Assembly (NCBI GenBank): GCA_032622095.1
Contig: CP136063.1
Span: 61,021,897 to 61,085,896, forward strand
Source: Siphonodentalium dalli
Taxonomy: Eukaryota; Mollusca; Scaphopoda; Gadilida; Siphonodentaliidae
Direction of reading: 5' to 3'
DNA: 64,000 nt
Positions within the stretch are counted from its first letter, which is position 1, and every line of letters begins with the position of its first letter. The notes under the pieces are model-generated. The model did no database searches. It had not been told where the DNA came from and saw nothing but the letters and a program-made list of their open reading frames with translations. The position numbers were made by a program, and so were the translations under genes. Positions 55,371-64,000 of the stretch are shown here, one piece after another.

Positions 55371-56975
55371 AGGGGACCATCTAGATGGCACCAAAGGAGT
55401 CTACTAGGGGTAACTTTTTACGAGAAAGATAATGGCGCGGGTTAGGATTTTCTAAAGTGACGCCGTTGTTGCCACGGGCAGAAAAGGGGGAGGGGCAGAA
55501 AATAATTGTCGCCGATTGCCATGAAACTTATATATAATCATCCGCATGAGATAAGGAATATGGTGGTGTGGTTTAAATATGTCACAAGTGGCGCCGTTCG
55601 AGATGAGGATGCACGAAAGGGAGAGGGGCACAAAAATTGATAAGCTACGTTTAGCGCCGAGGGACCATCTAGAGGGCACCAATCTGGTCTACTAGGGGTA
55701 ACATTTTACGAGAAAGGATTATAATTTTCTAGAGAGACGCTATTGTCAGGGGCAGAAAAGGGAAGGGGCAGAAAAAAAATATTTGCCACCGATTGCCACG
55801 ACACTTTTATATAATAATTTCCATAATATGATGAATCTAATGGTGTTGTTTAAATATGTCAAACGTGGCGCCATTCGCGCCAGGGATGTGTGGAAGGGAG
55901 ATGGGCACCAAAATTGATAAAACTAATTTTAGCGCCGATTTCCACCAAATTGGTACACATTCTTCTCCATGGAAAAAGGAATCTAATTGTGTGATTTAAA
56001 GACGCCACATTTGTGTCGTTTGGATGTGAGATGGGGTTGGGGATAAGCACTAAATTTGATGGTTTAGACACTGATTGATACCAAACTTATACAAAATAAC
56101 CCACATGGTATGAGTAGTCTTATGGTGTGGCATAAAACTGTTAAAAGTGCCGTAATTCGAGTCAGTCACTGAAAAGGAGAGAGGCACCCGAATTGATACA
56201 CAATAATTTTAGCGCCAAATTGGTACACATTCTTACCCATGATACGAGGAATCAAATCATGTGATTTAAAGACGCTATGTTGGTGCTGTTTGTGTGAGAT
56301 ATGGTGTGGGGTGGGCACTAGATTTGATAAAAAAAATTGTTTAGTCGTCGATTAGCACCAAACTTATAAATAATAAACTCCATGATATCAGGAGTCTTAA
56401 TTTTGTGGTTTAGAGATGTCAAAAGTTGTACCTTTCGAGACAGGGGTCCACAGAGGATGAGAGAGACACACAAATTTATAAAAAATATATTTAGCGCCGA
56501 TTTCCACCAGACTGATACATATTCTTCTCCGTTATTCGAGGAATCTAAACGGGTGGTTTAAATAAAATTTGTGCCGTTTGGGTGAGAGATATGGGGGCCC
56601 TAAATTTGACACGAATGTGTATAAACGCCAATTTTCAACAATTTAATATATATTCATCTCCATAATGAGTCTAATTTTGTGGTTTAATGATATCAAATGT
56701 GGAGCCGCTTGCGTCCGAAATAGAGACGGACGGGTCACCAAAACTGATAGAAATATGCTTAGTGCCAATTAACATCAAATTCATACAGGTTGTTCTCAAA
56801 TGACACGAGGAATCAAATCGTGCGTGTTAAAAACGTTACATTTGGTACCTAGATATATTTGCAAATATATGTCTCTCTGTATGTGCTCTTTAGATATAAC
56901 TTCCCGTGGTACAATCGAGATGGCACCAAGGCGTTCTAACAATGGTAGCATCTTACGAGGACGATAATAGTGCAT
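55371..56975. repeat. Diverged 130-150 bp tandem repeat
   Basis: TTTAGCGCCGATTTCCACCA or close variants recur near 55508, 55650, 55785, 55928, 56069, 56210, 56340, 56492, 56622 and 56760. Each is followed by GGTACACATTCT-like, GAGGAATCTAAT-like and GTGGTTTAAAGA-like blocks. A second motif, GGACCATCTAGATGGCACCA, occurs near 55375, 55662 and, as a variant, 56910. The array is old. Its two minus open frames lack domains. Confidence 0.7.
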
Positions 56976-58789
56976 GTTAAATTATTAGAATAGCTCATGT
57001 TAATATTATAACACAATTGAGTCTGCCCCATTCAATATAGTTTCCACAAAAAAGTTACAAGATATATGGAATGTATATAATGCCTGTTCAACAATAGTGG
57101 TCACAGTGTGTCGTCAAATATAATTTCTTCTGAGATAACAGAAAACGGAATCAGTGGCACATGACTTTTCAGGATTCTCCAATACTGACATCTGATAAGG
57201 TTATATCTACCCAATATACAGCGGATATCTTTCATGTTTTAGAACAGACTCATCGCCTGACATAAACAACTCAAAATCTCGCTTTGTTGCATAGCAACAT
57301 TTCTTTTAAACTGAGAAAAATTAGCCAGTATATAGCACCATGAACAGAGGAGCACTTGGAAATTTCTTTGAAACATCCGTATCTTCATGAGATATGATAA
57401 CCATGCAGGTGTCCTCAAAATCTTAGTCAAACGCACTAGATTGATTGATACATTGATACATAATTGTAGTCTTTTATTTTTGCGAACTAATGTGTTTATG
57501 ATGTTCAACGTCTGAAGTATACGAAGTTGTAAATAAATAAATAGTTCTTTATTGGTGGGACGGATTAATCGCGATAAACAACATGGCAATCGCTCCGATC
57601 CGACAAGGTGGGCTACTACTTACATTGGATATTCCGGGTGTAAGAATCATGCATGTTTTGTGATGCTATTTGGATATATGATTTGTGAGAATATATGTAA
57701 TGCTTTGAACAAGAGTATCCTCTATTCCCACCATATATCCACAATATGAAGAGGGGTTTACGTCACTTTAAAGTCTCACAATGAGACTTTTTCCGCAACA
57801 ATAATTTTTTTTCCGAGTTATCCCCCTGCATAGCTTTTTATATTATAATAGGTTGGCGATTATTGCAATACGATAGAGGAACACTCCGACTTTCGTACTC
57901 AGATTCATACATTTTTGTACCTCGCTTGCCTGACCGAAATATGACGGGGAAATGGCTAATTTGGATTTAGTTGTCGTTCTAGATATGTTTATTGTGCCTT
58001 TTATCATTCCTTTTCACGAAAACAAATTAAAAACAAGTCGAATATGTTATGATAATGTTTAAACATTCTTGTACATGAAATTGGGGATAAATTGTTCCCA
58101 GAGTTAGAGTACGTTATTTCACACTTCCGGTGTGGAATTTCCGAATTTTTATGTGTTAAAAATAAATAGTTTTTTCATCTGTCATATCTGCTTGTTTCGT
58201 TCATTATTCGCAGAAAATGTGTATCTGATTCTTTCGTGTACACAACGGATTAGATATAGACTGTTTTAACCCGTTGGATGTTAGAAATACCGCTTAATTA
58301 TCAGAAAATATCATGTGAAGTGACGGGACCAATCCGAATATCGCACACTGGACTTGGTGAAGTTGGTCAACATGACCGCTTTCGCAGATTGCTGCTTCCA
58401 GCGTAGAAGGATGCGCACTACGTTCATGACTGAACTAACACTGGACTGGCCACAGACACTGTGTGTGAGTCACTGAGTGTGGCAGGTCAGACTATGCCGT
58501 ATTCAGCTGTTATTATCATGGACATTGATTGACTCGAATAAGTGAATACAGAATAGCACTGATTGACCCCAATGGAAGAATGCAAACAATGTGAATGTAA
58601 TGATTATTGCAAAATATGATGATTATAGTTCTATTCTGGACTCCTCATCCCTTCAATGCTGAAATGCAGTCAACGCTGATGCCGTAAAAGGTCATTGAAT
58701 GTTCATTCAGATTCTATCATTCTGAATAGTACATTAGACTGATTAGAAGTACAGTAGCTACATGTGTGTGAACTTGTGAAGGGTAGAAC
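56976..58789. other. Gene-poor DNA with an unrecognised frame and a small hairpin
   Basis: The minus frame at 57239-57589 (116 codons) is Leu/Ile-rich with no motif I can place, and I do not call it a gene. AAAGTCTCACAATGAGACTTT at 57770-57790 is a perfect small hairpin. Nothing else is recognised. Confidence 0.4.
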
Positions 58790-60471
58790 ATGATATGGAG
58801 AATTAGAATGGCAATGGCACCACTCACCAGTGTCAGTGAATCGAGTGAGGATGTTTACCAAACATGTCATGATACATGCAGACATGGACAATGCTGTGAA
58901 ATGGATTATAATTCATCAGTACTCCCGGATCATGATAATAAGTTACCGGTACATACTAGTAACATTCCGCCTTTGATCATTAGATCAAGACTAAACCAGA
59001 CTTGGATAATGACTAATGGACAAAGACAGTTACATGTTACACATGCGGCTGCACATGGTTTTGATTCATTAAAATTATTTTGTAAAAATCATGAACTTAT
59101 GTTATCAAAATCAATGACTAACAGTGATCACCAAAGTCACTTACTGGTACATTGGTTATGCCAAACAACAGGTCTGATACAACTTGAATTCCATTGTACC
59201 GGTACATGTACCATATATATTCAACTATTATGAAGTGGTGACAATATCTCATGTACGGTACCTACTACATGTAGTACAGTATATATATCGGTGCTGGCAT
59301 TTTTGATTATTTAACTGATTTACTTGTACTAGTAGTTAGAATTTTGAAATCATCTTGGTGAGAAGTTATTAAAATGTCATTCAAATGGCATACATGCACA
59401 TACCGGTATGTACTTCTGCCATTATGAAATAAACAGGTCTCCTGCAATAAGCTGTAGAATTCTTTTTATATTGGAATCTGATGCCTTCTCATTTTCTCTT
59501 TTAAAATTATAGTGTTATATACATGTACACTTTAATGTGGTTGTGCATTACGAAGTGAGATGATTCCATGAAGTTTTAGTAAAAACAGAGAAAACCTGGA
59601 GTTTACGTATATACCGTACCAGTATACATTGTGTATGGTAGTACAATTAAGCTATAATACATGTAGTTGAATATCACTATGATAGTTGAATTCAAGAAGA
59701 GCCAGACTTGATAATGACTTACTCATATTAGCATCTACATGTACTAGTAACGGTACTCTCATGTGCAATAATAGTGTCAATAATATGATAGTGTCAACAC
59801 TGGTATTATATTTGGAGAACACTTCCCATGATCAGATCACTAAGAGACATAGAGTGAAATTGCTGTGGTTACTATTATTAATTTTAGCTAAAAAATCCCA
59901 CCATCACTATTATTAGTTTGTCTCTATTATTAGGCAACTTAGAGGATGTTGTCTGAATGAACTATCAACAAATTAAAAAGGTAATAAACAGGCCAGACAC
60001 CTACAGTATGGTCGGTTCAAGTACTGCTAGTGTTGTACCAGTACTGTTTATATTCAGTACTAGGAAAATTTAATGAAAGTTATGCAACGAATGATTGTGT
60101 AGGCCTACTGATGTTAAAAGGAGTATAAATCTAAAATGACCTTGCCACTTTAACAAACACATCGCTATTGATATAATACTCAATAATGAGTTTGTTAAAG
60201 TGGTGCGCTCGTTTTAAATTAATATGGAGAATATAGCAATTCATGTGGGTCCAATATGTGTACATATACATGTATACCGGTACACGCAGAGCTGATTGAT
60301 TTACAATTATGGCTTTCATTATATCGTAGACAAGGTGCGGGATGTTTCTTTCATTTTCAGATGCTGTTAAAATTATTCATCAGGTTCACTGATTGTAGCT
60401 GGGACTAATACATGTATAACATATATTAGTCCCAGATTGTAGTGGGGCTGAGATATGGTTGCTGTTAGATA
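58790..60471. other. TACATGTA/CCGGTAC-rich DNA with an unrecognised 147-codon frame
   Basis: The plus frame at 58790-59233 contains a cysteine cluster (CHDTCRHGQCC) but no signal peptide or known domain, and splice sites are unclear. I treat it as unproven. Short motifs such as ACATGTAC, CCGGTACATGTA and TACCGGTAC are unusually frequent here. CTGGGACTAATA (60399-60410) and TATTAGTCCCAG (60424-60435) form a hairpin. Confidence 0.4.
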
Positions 60472-60475
60472 TTAA

Positions 60476-60910
60476 AGGTACTCAATCCGAATTAACGGTC
60501 GCAAATTACTATTTCCTTGACTTCGGGGGTAAAAAATATTTGATTCGAGTCGAGGAACCCACCCACCACAGCTCAGAGTGATCAGATATCGATGTTATAA
60601 ATCTATTATTTTAATTATAGTGGCCCAATAGACAGTCAACGAGAAGAATTTCATTGACCAAATTGCTGGCAAAGATGGATATTAAACTCTAAAATCAAGT
60701 GGCTTTTTGTGTCAGATATTTGACAAACCGGTAAAATTTCGTTGAACAAAATGGTGATAAATAACAGGTTTTGTGCAATTTTATACTATAGTTGATGGTG
60801 TTTTTCATTATTTTTGGGCAATTATTAGATTCTGAAACTGAAGCGTCATTTCAAAAAATGTTGTTGTTGGAATGTGATTATATGGGGACCCTCTGATCGG
60901 ATTAAGTACC
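60476..60910. mobile_element. Dispersed repeat C, copy 2 (MITE-like)
   Basis: TTAA (60472-60475) is followed by AGGTACTCAATCCGAATT, and the right end reads GATCGGATTAAGTACC, an imperfect inverse. The right half is the inverse of 25152-25380, sharing CGTTGAACAAAATGGTGAT and ATATGGGGACC. No TTAA follows the right end, so the target site is lost or the end misplaced. Confidence 0.55.
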
Positions 60911-61769
60911 GGTACCTGTAAGAGATTTTATGGTATCTGGAACATTTCATATTTAGTTTCATGTAGCATGGCATTCGGAAATATTATATGTCGCCTTGAG
61001 GCAAAAATTTATATTACCATATTTATGGTAGTGATCGCCTACATGTATTGACCAAAATGGACAGGATTACATTTTTCTCTTGTCGTGTCTATTTCATTCC
61101 TAACTTAGAAGTATGTCGATCTGGTAAATAATTGACTGGAGAGAATGCTTACACGTATAGCATTTATGTCTTGGCCACTAACTGAGAGCTGTGATAATAA
61201 TAGTAAGTTATCGTTGGAGACCCCCCCACAATGGAGATCTCTAGTCGCATCCATGTAGCCAATGTGTTCTTATACCTTATAATCGGGGAGGTGGCTACAT
61301 GTAGATGGTCCCCATTGGTGGGTGGTTGGGAAACTTGGGTTTGTCCACCTTGACATTTCCAAATGTACGTACCTTGAACCAGACCAAAGTCAAGTGTTCT
61401 CGAAATACTACTTTGCACCCCCCCCCTCCCAGTTGAACTTTCCAAATGGTACCTCAAACATTTCCAAATGAAATGTCCAACCTGACACCCTCTAAACCTA
61501 AATTGTTCAACCGATAGCCATTCCGACCAAACTTTGGACCAAAAGTAGAAGAATATACTGCTGTTGGTCTAAAAACAACACATTCCCCCCCCACTAAATA
61601 CTGGTTGGAAATCAAACAATCAATAATATATATTGTTTGTATCTCAGGATGTCTGCTGTTCACATTTTAGCTACATGTAGCTGGGACTAATATTATATAT
61701 TATATGAGTCCCAGTCTCTATATAGTAAGCTATTATATGTTTTGGGTTGGGAGGTAGGCCCACCACCCG
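60911..61769. other. Intergenic DNA with a second CTGGGACTAATA hairpin
   Basis: CTGGGACTAATA (61681-61692) pairs with TATGAGTCCCAG (61703-61714), repeating the hairpin at 60399-60435. C-rich patches lie near 61219 and 61418. The minus frames at 61164-61663 have no domain. Confidence 0.45.
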
Positions 61770-62030
61770 GGGGTGATACGTGGTGGCTCGGAGTGTTTTT
61801 AGGTGGTATTTAGGGCGGGCCACCCACACATTCCGTCAAATCGGTCGAAATCCTTACCATTCTCGAAAATGGTTTCATACCCAATTTTCACCACTCGGGG
61901 TGGTGCCACTGGGGGGGGGGGGGGGGGGGGTGATGGGTGGAGGTCGGAGTGTTTCTATGTGGTATTCGGGGCGGGCCACACACCCATGCCGTCAAGTCAG
62001 CCGAAAGCGACATTTTTGAAAATAAGGAAT
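61770..62030. repeat. Two tandem units of about 155 bp around a 20-base G run
   Basis: GGTCGGAGTGTTTCTATGTG in the second copy matches CTCGGAGTGTTTTTAGGTGG in the first, followed in both by GGGCGGGCCAC and CCGTCAA. Bases 61911-61930 are 20 consecutive G. Plus frames reading through glycines here come from the G run. Confidence 0.6.
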
Positions 62031-62049
62031 ATATAGGGAAGGGAATAAG

Positions 62050-62963
62050 TTTGCGGTTTTAGTAAACGCCTGATAAAAGTCGTTCTATTGGGAAATTTTA
62101 CACCAAATTTTCAGAGAATATAGAGTAAACACAGTACTATCGGAATATCGCAAAGGAGTTCTGTGCATTTGGGATTGATTAACCCTCAGACTGCCGAAGC
62201 TGCCGTCAATAAATTCGTTTTTTCGCGTTCGACGAAAATGAAACTTGTCTGTTTAAAGGTCCAATTTTCGTGTCGAATGGTGATATAATCTCCAGTTGTC
62301 AAGTTCATGGATAAATTACATCACACTTAATTGGCTTATGTCCGCGGCCATAAAGCTGTGTTTTTATAACAATTTATTTGAGACAAACTGTTGAGCGCAT
62401 ACGTTGCGCAGTCGGCACTTATCAGTTGAAGTTAATAATCGCGAAGCCTGTGTAACAAATGTTCAAATACAACAGAAAAAAATACGTAAAATAAATAGCG
62501 TGACCAATGAGCATTCACAAAACAATATACATCAGTTTTGAAAACGAGTAAAAACGATTGTAAATGAAAACGCTCTTTATCGTGTAGCGGCGCTTTTGCG
62601 CAAGAAGGTTTTTAATGGACGCAATCATTGGATATTGTTCTAGGCAAAAAAAAAAAACAATACAAAATGTGTTCAAACTTCCTCTTTTGAAAGTTGAAGT
62701 AAAACATCACGGGTGTTGTTGCAGCCAAATTCACCATTCGACACGAAATGGGACCTTTAAACAGACAAGTTTCATTTTCGTCGAACACGAAAAAGCGAAT
62801 TTATTGACGACAGCTTCGGCAGTCTGAGGGTTAATCAATCCCAAATGCACAGAACTCCTTTACGATATTCCGATAGTACTGTGTTTACTCTATATTCTCT
62901 GAAAATTTGGTGTAAAAATTCCCAATAGAAATACTTTTATCAGGCGTTTACTAAAACCGCAAA
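62050..62963. repeat. 914-bp inverted repeat with an internal TTAA/CCCT element
   Basis: The arms 62050-62282 and 62733-62963 mirror each other from TTTGCGGTTTTAGTAAACGC to its inverse and inward to TCGTGTCGAATGGTG. At 62179-62182 and 62831-62834 sit TTAA sites flanking CCCTCAGACTGCCGAAGCTG and its inverse, piggyBac-like ends enclosing 648 bp. The symmetry continues about 130 bp beyond those sites on both sides, which simple insertion would not produce. The short frame at 62615-62827 is incidental. Confidence 0.75.
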
Positions 62964-63790
62964 GTATTGAGAAATTATAGTGCAATTTTCTAAATTTTCG
63001 CATTATTTCATCGCATAAAATCATTTAAAATACGACAAGCAACTGGAAATGTTTTTGAACATTCTAGAAGGGGTACATGTCCCTGATATATGTTTAAAAT
63101 TTATCGCGTAAACTATGACAGATACCAAAGTTATAATTAGTTTTATAGACCCACCCTAAATGCCCCATAGTAAATGCATGCGACCGTAAAGCACGTGGCT
63201 TTATTTGGATACTTTCTGGCCCACAATGCAACAGTCAAAATGGTTATCTGTAAAATGGTCTATAGGTAAAATAAAGTCCATCCTGATTACGATACGCGGC
63301 AAACTAACTTCATTTATATTATTCGATTAATACAAGCCGTTACTCTTTTCATCATTACTATCAATAAACACGAATTATACATGCACGTAAGAAACAGGTC
63401 TGTTGTGACAAACGCATGGCCAAATAGCCTGTCTTAGAAAAGCCGACGAAATTACTAACAGATGTACATCGTTTAGGAATTTCGTCTGCTTTCCAAAGAG
63501 ACATACACAGCGTACTCCGGTATCAGGCTATAGGAGGCCATGCAGTTAGCTCGTACTGCGAGAAGCACACTCGATTAATTATCTTCATCCGGGCACTCTG
63601 AACCAACGGGGCCCGCTTCTTCGTTATGTCGCAATAATCAAAGTGCCCCTTTAACCTGGACAACGCCGAGTAACCCTACTAGTCAGTGCTATGCTATGCT
63701 ATGCTTTAATCTCTAAGACATGAATTCACATGTAACTGGCTAGATGTGCAATATTTATAAAGTGCTTAGTGCGAAATATATACATGTACA
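62964..63790. other. Intergenic DNA, nothing recognised
   Basis: GCTATGCTATGCTATGCT at 63688-63705 is a short CTATG repeat. No gene, RNA or transposon end is visible. Confidence 0.4.
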
Positions 63791-63895
63791 TAAAAGAAGA
63801 CAGAAAATGGAGAAGAAGAAGCAGAAAAAGAAGAAGAAGAGGAAAAGAAGAAGAAGAAGAAAAGAAGAGGAAGAGGAAAATAAGAAGAAGAAGAT
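63791..63895. repeat. GAA/AAG-rich purine microsatellite
   Basis: The plus strand is almost all A and G for about 100 bases, mainly AAGAAG with interruptions. The Lys/Arg/Glu-rich frame at 63769-63966 is a product of this tract. Confidence 0.75.
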
Positions 63896-64000
63896 TGGTA
63901 GATAGACATGGCGGTAGTCTCTCTGTTAACCATCGTCAGTCCTCATTATCGTCGTTTTTATATTAATCTAATACGTTCTATCAGTATACTTTTCGATGAT

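Noticed and set aside
57239-57589. A 116-codon minus frame as a gene
   Set aside because: No recognisable domain, no clear splice or promoter context, and hydrophobic AT-driven composition.
58790-59233. A 147-codon plus frame with a cysteine cluster as a later exon of the PAN-like gene
   Set aside because: No clean acceptor in the right phase was found, and the sequence does not resemble a PAN, lectin or similar domain. It is left as unproven.
61911-61930. The 20-base G run as a functional quadruplex
   Set aside because: A plain homopolymer can form one, but length is prone to sequencing error and there is no supporting context.

Overview
The window looks like nuclear DNA of an animal, most likely a marine invertebrate and plausibly a mollusc or other lophotrochozoan. 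It is AT-rich, gene-poor and packed with small palindromic transposons. Its only convincing genes are tandem C2H2 zinc-finger proteins and one exon of a secreted PAN-like protein. TACATGTA/CCGGTAC-rich sequence and non-LTR retrotransposon debris with a 2A-like motif fit that group, but no species can be named. There are no bacterial operons, and I found no tRNA, rRNA or CRISPR array.

Layout. 1-5.7 kb: TTAA-flanked MITEs, a retroposon-like insertion with flanking direct repeats, and palindromes. 5730-7449: a non-autonomous Helitron with TC start, terminal hairpin and CTAG end. 7475-17865: three tandem 3.25-3.69 kb higher-order units, each a leader, about 2.7-3.1 kb of a 23-bp minisatellite, and a trailer. 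17.9-27.4 kb: palindromes, MITEs and a decayed 140-190 bp tandem array. 27711-29771 (minus): an open 24-finger zinc-finger gene with a decayed downstream end. 30.0-32.8 kb: a piggyBac-type MITE and a 709-bp tandem duplication. 32.8-46.5 kb: one large structure with about 1 kb terminal inverted repeats, holding four tandem 2.79 kb units, each with the same dead non-LTR retrotransposon. 46.9-47.4 kb: a 434-bp palindrome. 48356-49243 (minus): a shorter zinc-finger paralogue whose flanks match those of the first. 50-52 kb: more MITEs. 52.7-53.8 kb: a possible TATA promoter and the first coding exon of a PAN-like secreted protein. 53.9-64 kb: a head-to-head MITE pair, a diverged 130-150 bp array, hairpins, a 914-bp inverted repeat and a GAA-rich microsatellite.

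The genes do not form a pathway. The two zinc-finger loci are a local duplication in the same orientation, including about 300 bp upstream. The rest records repeated rounds of transposition, foldback formation and tandem amplification. All similarities were judged by eye, so boundaries of diverged repeats may be off by some tens of bases.
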